This document shows positions 1 through 8,932 of a DNA stretch of 64,000 nucleotides, piece by piece. The stretch comes from Anthoceros angustus (lineage: Eukaryota > Streptophyta > Anthocerotopsida > Anthocerotales > Anthocerotaceae), in NCBI GenBank assembly GCA_010909165.1, contig MU008195.1, positions 310,001-374,000 of the forward strand, read 5' to 3'. How positions within the stretch are numbered: position 1 is the first letter of the stretch; every line of letters begins with the position of its first letter. The notes beneath the pieces were generated by a model. The model saw only the letters and a list, made by a program, of their open reading frames with translations, was not told where the DNA came from and searched no databases. The translations under genes and the position numbers were made by a program.

Positions 1-1110
1 CGGGGTGTACTTCCGCTCATGCTCCCAGGCAATTTGAGCCATCATGTTAAGGGAAGACCTAGCATCTCTCTCATCAACCACCTCCCTGGGGAATGGTATC
101 CTAATCTCCCTGATTTCCTGCGGGTCACGCGTCAATACCTGAAGATCAAACCCTAACCTATCCACCCATGTTATGCTTACTTGGGCCACCTCTGCCGCAA
201 CACGAGCATAGACATTGCAGAACCGGAGGACATCTTCAAAGTGCTCCCTGTTCATGTCTTCAACAATCCTTGCTGCACATTCCCTCAGGGGATCCGCAGC
301 AGCTTGTGCATACTCCGGCCCGGATACCCAGTTTTCCTCCTCCCCAACATCCTGAGCCTGCAGAAGCTCCTCCACATTTAGGACGAACAACTCATCACTG
401 CTGTTGTCTGTGCCAAATCTTCTTTCCCATGCCACCTTTAGCTTAATAACATCCGAAGCATCTGCCTTACTAATCTTCCCTTTCAACGTGCATTGTGGCT
501 TTTGCCTCCCAGGTTGCTCCAATTGCACATGGAGGCTGCACCGGCTTTCAGCCAAGACATGGCCAGTATGCAGGGCAGTCGAGGCCAGACGGAAAACAGG
601 GTTCCCCTCAGGATCTACAGCAAAGCGCACTGCTGTGCCCAACGGCCACCCATCCTGAGACAGTGTGCACAACGTTCCTTCAGAGACGATGTCCACCACA
701 GTCCTCGCAGCCTCAGCTGCAGAGGGTCTGAGCAGCACCGACGGCGATGTAACAGGCGGGGCCGATGGAGGTGCAGCAGCTGATGCCACCACCCGCACTC
801 CCCTCCCAGGAGCCTGTGCACACATATGCCCACGTTATCAAACCGGCTCAGGTCAGCATCTCAGACAAAGCACAGCACACACTGATCCAAAAGCTAGCCA
901 GCAGAAATCACCCAACAATGCGACAAAATCCACTGGAGGAAGAGAGGACATCATCAAATCGGTTCCACTGACATGTTGCAGCGGAAACACAGAGGGCGCA
1001 GCTCCTAGAGAAAGATTCAATGAAACTCTGAGACGCTGCAATGGCAAGCCCCGCTGCTGCGACACAGAGGGCAGCGCAGGCAGCTGCAAACAGCGCAGAG
1101 CAACCGCCAT
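1..1110 (-). CDS. PPOX split-barrel / DUF2470 (HugZ-like) protein, plastid-type, 3' end off the window
   Basis: On the minus strand a continuous frame runs from about 817 to the left edge. It reads as a flavin-binding split-barrel (pyridoxamine-phosphate-oxidase-like) domain starting near EAARTVVDIVSEGTLCTLS, then a DUF2470 domain with RIVEDMNREHFEDVLRFC and SITWVDRLGFD, then RIPFPREVVDE and MMAQIAWEHE near the edge. This order matches the plant HugZ-like / glutamyl-tRNA-reductase-binding group. A separate upstream exon starts at ATG 1110 (MAVALRCLQLPALPSVSQ), rich in Ala, Ser, Arg and Leu like a chloroplast transit peptide. I infer an intron of roughly 150 bp ending at the cag before GCTCCTGGGAGG near 817. 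In the family the barrel and DUF2470 bind tetrapyrrole-pathway partners; the exact role here is inference. The stop lies outside the window, and no frame break is visible. Confidence 0.75.
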
Positions 1111-2024
1111 GGCTGGTTTCGCTCAACGGACTGACAGAAGCCAAAAGGATGGCATGATCTAGACTGGATAGAGATGCTCCTTGGTGATTAGGGCTGCCAA
1201 AAAGCCCGTTTCACACAGACGATGTGACCGCAATGGTGGTATCTGGAAGGCGCAACACGACATGAACGAAGGCAATCATGGACTGGAATGCGGACACTGT
1301 TTCGCCGGTAGCGCCAGTTTCGCCTGTTGGGTTCTTGCCAACGTGAAGCCTCAAAGTGGTTGCTGCTTCTTTCACGACCCGCCTCTCCTGCTTCTGCATT
1401 GCAGGCAGCTGGCGAAGGTTTCTCCTGGCTCACGTGATTTCATCGGAGGTCGGTGCAGTAGCATTTTTGTAGAGCTAGAGGTGCCGGAGTGCTTGATCGT
1501 GCTGAAAGCGCCTGGAAATCTTTGGTTTCTTGGAGCTCCCAAAGCGTGCTTGATCGGAGAAGTAGCTGCATTCTCTTGCGTCTATCAATTCCATGTGCTA
1601 ATTCAGATCAGCTTGGCTGCAGCTTGCTGAGGTGATCTGTAGCAGTGGCGAGGCTGCCGCTTGTTCGCCTATTGGCGTATTTCCTTCCGTTCTTGGTTGA
1701 GGGCGTGCACACAGGCGTGCAGGTTGGTGAGGTGAGATTGGAGTTCTCTTTGCAAATATGCACAGGGAGAACGCTGCCTCTGCGACGATGTTATGAGCTC
1801 AATTGTGCCGTTCTTTGCTGTTCTGTCGACTTCAAAACCTTGTATTAGTATTTGCCCGCCTGTCACCCTTCTGCTCTAGCGTTGTACTGTTCTGTTGTGT
1901 TCTCCTTGAAAAGTTTAGCCTTGGCTAACTCGTCTTGTCCTTCAGATCTGAAATGCGCTGCCAGTCCAGCGAAAGACCATAGCTACACACTTTCGTGGAA
2001 TCTTGTGGTGACTCGTTTTGAAGC
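1111..2024. other. Divergent intergenic region
   Basis: This separates the minus-strand PPOX/DUF2470 gene from the plus-strand membrane-protein gene, so it should hold both promoters and leaders. Short open frames here show no recognisable domain. The part just before 2025 may be the 5' leader of the downstream gene. No clear TATA box or repeat was seen. Confidence 0.5.
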
Positions 2025-2477
2025 ATGGGATTCGGGGAGACCATGAAGGCTGAAGTCTCCGCTCCTCTCTACTGCCTGCTCTTCCTGCTAATCTTGCAGA
2101 GCAGCGCGCTGATTGGTGCTCAAGCCTCATCTCCTGCACCAGCGCCTGAAGACGGTGAAGATGGTGACTATCAGCTGTCACTTCCTATAGTCAGTCCTCC
2201 ATCTCCCCCGCTTCCGGCTCCAGCCGGTTCTCAAACGGTATTCTCACCTCCAGCTCCTCCAACTGAAAGCGGCGCAGGGGGTCCAGTAACAGGTAGTCAG
2301 ACGTCATCAAGCACCTCAAAAGACGGCAAGCATGGTCTCTCAGCAGCAGCCAAAGGAGGAATTTCTGTCGCAGTTATATTGGGGATTATTGTTGCCTGCA
2401 TAGTCATCTACGTTAAACGTGTGAGGGAGGAGAACATGAGGAGGCAGCAACAGTCACACATGCACCCCATTCGCTGA
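2025..2477 (+). CDS. Small secreted/type I membrane protein with proline-rich stalk
   Basis: A 150-residue single-exon protein starting at ATG 2025; a second in-frame ATG lies at 2043. Residues about 7-32 form a signal peptide (LYCLLFLLILQSSALIGAQA). A Pro/Ser/Ala-rich segment with SPAPAPE, PPSPPLPAPA and FSPPAPP follows at about 34-85, resembling arabinogalactan or extensin-type glycomodules. A Ser/Thr/Gly linker then leads to one transmembrane helix at about 113-131 (ISVAVILGIIVACIVIYV). The tail is short and basic (KRVREENMRRQQQSHMHPIR). Predicted topology is cell-wall-exposed proline-rich stalk with a small cytosolic tail. I do not recognise a named family; a function in wall-membrane contact would be inference. 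Confidence 0.65.
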   Translation: MGFGETMKAEVSAPLYCLLFLLILQSSALIGAQASSPAPAPEDGEDGDYQLSLPIVSPPSPPLPAPAGSQTVFSPPAPPTESGAGGPVTGSQTSSSTSKDGKHGLSAAAKGGISVAVILGIIVACIVIYVKRVREENMRRQQQSHMHPIR

Positions 2478-3552
2478 CTAGTCCATATTAATGGTTCTCG
2501 GACTATCTGTCCATATCAATGGCTTTCCACAAACAATCTAGCGACAATTATATACCAGGTAGCTCTACGAAATGGGGATTGCTGTTTTCAGAAGGCGTTA
2601 TCCTTATACCAGTTTGCCACACTGTTCCCCTTTACCAGTTTGACAGTTTTCTCACGGACTTGAGTTTCTCGCTGTCAGGGGGTTATTTTGGAGGTGGTTG
2701 CGGACTTCCAACGCATCAGACCGTAGTCGAGACATTCTAATTTCAGTATTGCTGAGCGAGCACATTTTGCCGAGGTTTTCGAGTTCTGTCGTAAATAAAA
2801 CGATTCGCATATTGTCCTTAATGCATTCCAATTGTGGCGCAATTGTTTTGAACCAGAAACAAACCGATGCCTACGATAAGACATCACATATGGAGAAATG
2901 AATGGAAACGGACATTGCCCGATGGCAGCATCCACTAGGTAGTCAAGAACTGTTTCCTGTGTGAGCCCTTTTCACTCTCGGCTTACCACCCATGACTCAT
3001 CTGCCAATCTTCACAAATGCCCTTGGAGTGCAAGCTTGAAGTACCATCTTCTTCCCGGCAGATTGCACATTCACAATCAGGTCAATGCCAAACGCCGAAT
3101 AAGCAAATGTCTTTGTGCTCGGGAGATGAAAATAGCCTGTGACGGTGACTTGCCGCTGTCACTTGCCGGTAATGTGTTCAGGTTCTAACCGGGTAACATG
3201 CAGCAGACCTCCGCGCAGCAGGTCTGGCTGTTCACTTGGCGGTACAAGAGTCTGGATAGCAGGGTGGATAATCACCAAACCCCCTCAACAGTAACCTGTT
3301 ACGAACACCTCTCTGTGACCAAGGTCGAGCAATGAGATACTTCGCTCACTTCTTAGACTGCAAAGAATCAGGATCTGAAAAGACACCATCTCAGAACTGA
3401 ACTTGCAGCCAACATACATCGTTGCCCCGAACCTTGTCTGGAGATGGTGGGGAAACTCTTCAACAGTCGTCATAAAAGACTCATTCTGAGGAATGAAGAG
3501 GTTCTTTCGGTTGGCAAGACACCATAGATAGTTTATAATACCAAAACGCAAA
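2478..3552. other. Convergent intergenic region
   Basis: Space between the 3' ends of the small membrane-protein gene and the APC6 gene. It should contain both 3' UTRs. Only short open frames without domains are present, and no repeat or RNA gene was recognised. Confidence 0.5.
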
Positions 3553-5217
3553 CTAAGTAAAGTTGAACAAATCTTGATTGCTCTGTCTGGTGCACTCCTC
3601 TGTTAACGCTAGAGTTAGCATTTCAATGGTAAATGAATCATCAGGCTTTATGCCAAGAGCCTTGTGGTAATAATCAATAGCCAAGCCCATGTTGCCCTGT
3701 ATGTGGTGAGTAAAACCAAGGGCAGCATAGGTACTTGCACCTCTAGGGTAAAGTGCAAGGGCTCTTTCATACATGGAGATGGCCTCTGTATATAACTTCA
3801 GCTTCCGTAATGTGTGAGCCAGATTCACAATTGTGGTCTCCCAGGCATCTGTGACTGGTGCAGGCACAAGAATCAGTGCTTTCCGTAACCATCTGGCTGC
3901 AGCTTCATAGTCCTTATTCCGGTAAGCCAGGACACCCAGTTCATTGTACACCAGGGGATCTGTAGGACAGATGTTCCTTGCTTGTAGAAAAAACTGCTCG
4001 GCAAGATTCAGGCTTGTACTTCGTAAATACTCAATCCCTATGCACAGCACCGGCAAGTGACACCCAGCAAACAGCCTAGCAGCAGTTCTGTAAGCAGCCA
4101 TTGCTTGGTCACTCTCATCTTGTGCGGCATAAGCATTCCCAAACCCTAGCCACGCAGGTGCAAACCCGCCATCCAGAACAGTTGCCTTGCAGAAATAGCG
4201 GCGAGCATGATCAAACTGTCGAATGCAGTGGTAGTAGCACCCGACGGCAAACCAGGCTATAGCTTTCTGAGGGTATTCTTGCACCAGTGCATGCGCCCGC
4301 AAGAAAAGCTCATTCTTCCGATTCAGCTCCAAGGCAGCACAGAGGTGCAAAGAAATGCAGGATAGATGGTAGGGATCCCTATCTAGAATCAGTTTCGTAG
4401 TGTCATAACAGCGTTGAAACTCCCCCCTATGATAATAGTAGTCCGCCCTACAAGCTATCACATCATTGTTGTCCTTGAGGGAAAAGCCTGGATTCCCATC
4501 TTCCTCTGCCTGAGAAGCGTCCTCTGGTTCCCGTTCCAGCTCCGCAAATCTTGCCTCCATGGACGCCGTACTCTGACCATACTTCTTAGCCCTGCAAGAA
4601 TACACCAACGACAGCCACCGATCCTCCGGCTCGAACTTGAGCGAGTTCAACAGCTTCGTCTCCTCCTCACTGGTCAGCATGTGGTTGTCTATCAGGTGAG
4701 TAAAGGCTTCGTAACAGTAAGGATCTGCTTTCAAGGCGGCCTTGTACCATCGCAGGGCCCGACTCCGATTCTCCAGCGCCTCCAGCGCCCGCCCTCGCAA
4801 CAAGCACATGGCCGAGCTGACGCTAATCTCCCGATCATCCAAAGCCTCCCTGAAATCCAGAAACTCGGCATCCCCCGCCTCCTGCTCCAGGATCTGGACG
4901 TTGCCGTCCTCATCCACCTCCCCGTCCCCAAGCATGGCCAGACACTCATCCCACTCCTTCACCTCCTCCAAGCACTTGGCAGCCAGGTAGCGGAACCGAG
5001 AATCTGCTGGCACCAGATTGTGCCTACGCAGCAAGTGCACAGCTCTGCGGTATTGCTTCCCCAAGTACAAGGCCTGCACGTGCATGTACATGTCCTGCGT
5101 CGCGTTCCCGGCCATGGTGATGAGCTTGTCTGAAAAAAAAATGGCTGCCGAGTACAAATGCTTCCCCAGGCAGTCACGTACCACCGACCTCAGCTTCTCC
5201 ACCTCCATCTCCCACAT
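3553..5217 (-). CDS. APC6: Anaphase-promoting complex subunit 6 (CDC16), intronless
   Basis: The protein has about 554 residues from ATG 5217 (MWEMEVEKLRSVVRDCLGKH) and ends in RQSNQDLFNFT. The N-terminus, with HLYSAAIFFSDKL and ALYLGKQYRRAVHLLRRHNL, matches plant CDC16/APC6. The rest is a run of tetratricopeptide repeats, for example AIAWFAVGCYYHCIRQFDHA, PLVYNELGVLAYRNKDYEAA and STYAALGFTHHIQGNMGLA. APC6 is a TPR scaffold of the nuclear APC/C ubiquitin ligase that drives mitotic exit. The length fits a complete family member. The frame also continues upstream to a GTG at 5229, but the ATG at 5217 starts at the conserved N-terminus. The whole gene is one exon, unlike the intron-rich housekeeping genes elsewhere in this window. 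No poly(A) remnant is visible downstream. Confidence 0.9.
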   Translation of the reverse strand: MWEMEVEKLRSVVRDCLGKHLYSAAIFFSDKLITMAGNATQDMYMHVQALYLGKQYRRAVHLLRRHNLVPADSRFRYLAAKCLEEVKEWDECLAMLGDGEVDEDGNVQILEQEAGDAEFLDFREALDDREISVSSAMCLLRGRALEALENRSRALRWYKAALKADPYCYEAFTHLIDNHMLTSEEETKLLNSLKFEPEDRWLSLVYSCRAKKYGQSTASMEARFAELEREPEDASQAEEDGNPGFSLKDNNDVIACRADYYYHRGEFQRCYDTTKLILDRDPYHLSCISLHLCAALELNRKNELFLRAHALVQEYPQKAIAWFAVGCYYHCIRQFDHARRYFCKATVLDGGFAPAWLGFGNAYAAQDESDQAMAAYRTAARLFAGCHLPVLCIGIEYLRSTSLNLAEQFFLQARNICPTDPLVYNELGVLAYRNKDYEAAARWLRKALILVPAPVTDAWETTIVNLAHTLRKLKLYTEAISMYERALALYPRGASTYAALGFTHHIQGNMGLAIDYYHKALGIKPDDSFTIEMLTLALTEECTRQSNQDLFNFT

Positions 5218-5939
5218 TCTGCCCTCCACACAGCCCTGCTCTCACTATCCTCCGTCTCTCTGCACTTCTCCAGCGCAAGCTTCGAGCCTTGGCGGTTTGA
5301 ATTTAGGGTTTTACTAAGGCTGAAATGGTGATTGCGACACTCCTGTCCAGGCCTTTGCTTCCAGGCCCGGCATTGCAATGGATGTGTTCACTGTGCGACA
5401 ACTTCGATGAAGCACCATCGCGATGTTTACAAGAACTGGTTTTTGAGAGTGAGATGACAATGGCGTCACCTTCCGAGTTCTCCATCGACCTACCAAGGCT
5501 TGGTAAAGGTTTTCCAATCCTTCTCCTTCAAAGTAGCCGTTGGACAGGACACTGTGTCACAGCCTGCCGATGGACTCCCGCTCGCTGTTTGCTTCCAGGC
5601 TCTCAAGCAGGGCGGCAGGGCTCAAGTCATAAACTGCAAGGCCTTTCACAGGATAACCGGTGAGCACCAATCAGGACCTTCCCATAGTTTCCGAGGATTC
5701 TCAATTCTCCACGACGAAGATTTTCTCAAAGCACTCAAAAGGACTTTCCCGCTCAGATTGTGTAGGGAAACTATTATAATATTTTAATTTAAAGGGATAT
5801 CCTTTTTAACGAACTGTAGGGTATTAAGGGGACCCCAAAATGTCTTTATTGTCCGTAAAAAGAGTGTGCCGTGCACTCAGGAGTTCATTAGAACTCCATA
5901 GGCAAGCCTCTTGGGACGGATCACTACAAGGATGTAGTG

Positions 5940-5989
5940 TCTCTTGTCCCATGTTTCAACTAGGATGAGGAGTCTCTTGTCCCATGTTT
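5940..5989. repeat. Two-copy tandem repeat, 33-bp period
   Basis: The 17-mer TCTCTTGTCCCATGTTT occurs at 5940-5956 and again at 5973-5989. The preceding bases (AGGATG, then AGTG or AGGAG) are also similar, so this is a short local duplication in the AT-rich region. Confidence 0.7.
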
Positions 5990-7128
5990 TAAGGTTGTAC
6001 GGGGCTGGCTATTGATTTATTTCGGTTATTGTATCGGGTGTAACCAAATATCACGCATTTGCTGATTTTTATATATTTAAATAAAAAAAAGCCAAAATCA
6101 GTCTTCCATCTGTCCCTTTTATTCATCAAGAGATGTGTTTGTTAGTAAAAAGTCATAAATAGAAGGGTTATTAATGGTCTAATTTATAATGAATTCATAA
6201 AATAATCTAGACCCAATTTCACTTGTGACTGGCGTCCATTGCTCTCCAATGGGCACTAGTCATAGGATCAATTCTCGGGACGGCCATAACTACAAGTGAT
6301 GACTGTTCGATAACCTTTGATGTATCATGCTAAGCTTTTAAATTTGCCTAATCATGATATTTTAGGAGTTTATGGGCTATGTTAGATTCAGAGCTTAGTT
6401 GCTCCCTCTTACTTATGACCCTCAAAATCTCCTATGAGTGTTGGCCTTTCAAAGGTAGATGGGCTCACGCCATATCTTTTGCCTTAATAAAGCCACTTCA
6501 TATTCCCTACAAAGGGTTAGGTAACTTCATTTCATCTCCACTAAGTAAGGGAAGCAAGATGGTATGGCAGATGGGATGGAACGCTGTGTTGATTGAGAGT
6601 TTTGGCGAAGGCTTTGTTGAGTGTATGCTGAATATTAGTTATGTTGGTTTACGACTTGTGTTTGGGAGACAGTGTATCTAGTGTGTGTTCAATGGATTCT
6701 GTTTATATCGTATAGTTAGTTATTACTTTTCTTAACTTCCTAATTTTTTCTTTAACTTTGCAACTTTAAATTAATAGACCAGATATTCGTAGGGAGATAT
6801 TTCGAAATTCAGTTCCCGACACATCCAACACGAGCTCGGTGGTGAGACGGCAAATTCATAGAGGAAAACATCGTAACCGTTGCGGCAGCTGTCACCTGCA
6901 ACCAAAACCTTGTCATTTCATTTTCACCTTGCTCCTCAAGTTCGTACGTATGCTGTCAACTGGCCAGATGTCCTCGGTATTCCGATGAAGGTGGTGTGAC
7001 CACTGGTGATGGCAGTTACGACGTGACAATGTCCGTGGGACTGAACGTTCTTTGCCAAGAGGAGACGGAGTGAAGTCCTTTCAGCTTATGATAGTAACTG
7101 TGGATCGTGCCTTTTAAAGTCCCCTCGA

Positions 7129-7158
7129 GTCGTGAATCGTGAATCGTGAATCGTGATT
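7129..7158. repeat. Heptamer tandem repeat (GTGAATC)n
   Basis: The heptamer CGTGAAT is repeated in tandem about three to four times, starting just after GAGT and ending before TTTCAAGG. It lies upstream of the GA-rich tract. It is not a telomere-type motif. Confidence 0.75.
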
Positions 7159-7216
7159 TCAAGGCCTGACGATTCTCCCTTTATGGCGCGAGTTTTTCCA
7201 CAAAATTTCGAGCAAA

Positions 7217-7250
7217 GCTGAGCGGAGGAGAGAAGAGAGAGAGAGAGCAA
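7217..7250 (+). promoter_or_regulatory. GA-repeat tract in putative promoter/leader
   Basis: A purine-rich GAGA run (AGAAGAGAGAGAGAGAGCAA) lies about 0.7 kb before the ATG at 7949. GA/CT tracts are common in plant core promoters and 5' leaders. Assigning a regulatory role to this one is inference from position only. Confidence 0.3.
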
Positions 7251-7948
7251 GAGCCGGGGGCACACGAGCAACACAAGCCGGCGCCTCCTGCTGCGGCTGG
7301 CACTGGGGGACGAGCCAGAGGACACGACAATCTTCTCCTCTGCACCGCTCCATTATTCCTCCGGATCGGATCACGACAACTGCGTGGGAGACAGTGCAGC
7401 CGTGACATCTGCTGCTCGCCCAAGCCTATCGCGAGCGCAAACTTTGCTGGAGAGCTTGGCTCGCTGTGTGCGATTTGCAGCACCAAGTCCGTGCAATTGA
7501 GGCTTAGAGTGGTGCCTCCGCAGGGCCTGACTCAGGAGGCAGTCAGCTGCTCAATCTTTGTGCTCCAATAAGTAGGGTGCGGCCGAGAATGCGCATTTGA
7601 ACCTCGACTGCGGCGGGAGGCGGAGATTTGTGGAGCACAGACTAGAGTTGCTTCCTCTTGGAAATTGCCTTTCGGATTTGTGGCGACCTGAATTATCCTC
7701 GGAAGATTGGTAAGGGAAAGTACTGCACGAGTTTCAGATAGCCTGACCGCTCCTTGGTCCGGAACGGTTTGGCTTGCGGACGACTGACGAGGCATTGCGC
7801 AACACTGTGTTCTGATGCTTCTCTGCACAGGTAATTCTTGGAGTCTGGCAACTTCAGGTGGCTTCTGCCGGTTTCGAGAGCTTTCGGGAGGCTTCGAGAG
7901 CAGAAGCAGTTCAGACGTTGCAGTCCAGACCTACTTATCGGGCACAAT

Positions 7949-8550
7949 ATGCAGCGCTCGAACAGCATACATCTTACGGTGGAGGCGGACCATCTCGTCT
8001 CCTCTCCCAGCGCGGCACAAGTCCATGCTGCCTCCGGACCGGCACCAAGGCAGAGTGTCGCCTCCTTGCCGAAGAATCTGAGCGTGAGTACTCTTGATCT
8101 TCACGATGACTATGAAGTCGACCACAATGACAAGAAGAAGCAGTCAAAGATTCGGCCAGAACACCTTCTTCATCTTATACCAGTGGTCCTGTTTTTCTGC
8201 GGGCTGATTTTGTGGTGTCAAACAACAGGTGAGACGTGTTTCTTGAAGCTGCTGGTTATCGTTCGTTACCCCAGCTCTGGGTTCTGGTGAATGGTAAGCC
8301 CGTCTCTGACATGCATTCACATCGTCTCATGTATGATATGGCAGAACCGAGTGTCGATTACCTGCTTGAGGTCAGAGGAATGAAGCCTGCCGAAACCAAC
8401 CCAACAGTGCCTACCGTTGAAGCTGTAAATGGCGTTGCCCAAACAAAGAACATGCTAGTAACGCGGCAGAAGTCTTCCGTTGCTTTCACAGGCTTCAATA
8501 TTGCCAAGGAGGCTAATCAAGCGGGCTTGAAGGCTGACACCGCAAGATGA
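7949..8550 (+). CDS. Uncharacterised single-pass membrane protein, one intron
   Basis: ATG at 7949 opens MQRSNSIHLTVEADHLVSS. A hydrophilic N-terminus with an acidic/basic patch (HDDYEVDHNDKKKQSKIRPE) is followed by one transmembrane helix (HLLHLIPVVLFFCGLILWC). The exon ends at 8228 with a strong donor (ACAACAG/GTGAGA). An acceptor at 8343-8344 (TATGGCAG/AACC) restores the frame, so I infer exons 7949-8228 and 8345-8550, about 161 residues. The second exon encodes EPSVDYLLEVRGMKPAETN and a Gln/Ala/Lys-rich tail ending LKADTAR. Reading through the intron would stop at 8290. No named family is recognised. The basic patch next to the helix suggests a cytosolic N-terminus, which is inference. 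Confidence 0.6.
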
Positions 8551-8932
8551 CGTCCGATGGCAACTACACGTAGACGAGAAGGGGCCATCGATTCGGGCGT
8601 GGAAGTCACTTGCAGATGGGGCAGGTACTCACCGACCAATACAAGTACCAGCTCTGTACAATTTTGTAGCGTAGATTGTCAGACAGGTTGTCTGAACAGG
8701 CTGTATCGAGCGCGCCAGCTTGATAAACAGTTGCTTAACTAATGTAGACCATTCCGGTAATCGTAAGAGACCGTCAGGATGGGGCAACAATCATCAAGTA
8801 ATGGTTTAAACAGTAGTCCGGAATAATGCTTCCATGAAGCCGCCTTAGAAGCAAGGCTGGACAGGAAGATTATGTTCACTGAACATACAGCAGTCTCAAT
8901 TCTGGTATGTCCGAACCCTCGGAAACTGCCAG
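8551..8932. other. Convergent intergenic region
   Basis: A 380-bp gap between the 3' ends of the small membrane-protein gene and the left PPR gene. It presumably holds both 3' UTRs. Nothing else was recognised. Confidence 0.5.

Larger units (their letters stand above)
5218..7948. other. Long intergenic region with an AT-rich core
   Basis: It lies between the APC6 start and the small membrane-protein gene at 7949. The part from about 5760 to 6830 is AT-rich and has no recognisable coding domain; it may be decayed mobile DNA but shows no diagnostic ends. From about 7200 the sequence becomes GC- and GA/CT-rich and probably holds the promoter and 5' leader of the downstream gene. Confidence 0.45.

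Noticed and set aside
615-833. Minus-strand frame of about 72 codons at the PPOX/DUF2470 gene
   Set aside because: It is an out-of-frame shadow. The neighbouring minus frame gives the recognisable split-barrel sequence through the same DNA.
1181-1866. Open frames of 60-150 codons between the first two genes
   Set aside because: No domain, signal or codon pattern; they overlap on both strands and lie in a divergent intergenic region.
4414-5133. 239-codon plus-strand frame over APC6
   Set aside because: Antisense shadow of the APC6 coding exon; its composition mirrors TPR codons and it has no domain.
7129-7158. Telomere-like or CRISPR-like array
   Set aside because: The heptamer is GTGAATC, not TTTAGGG, with only a few copies and no spacers.
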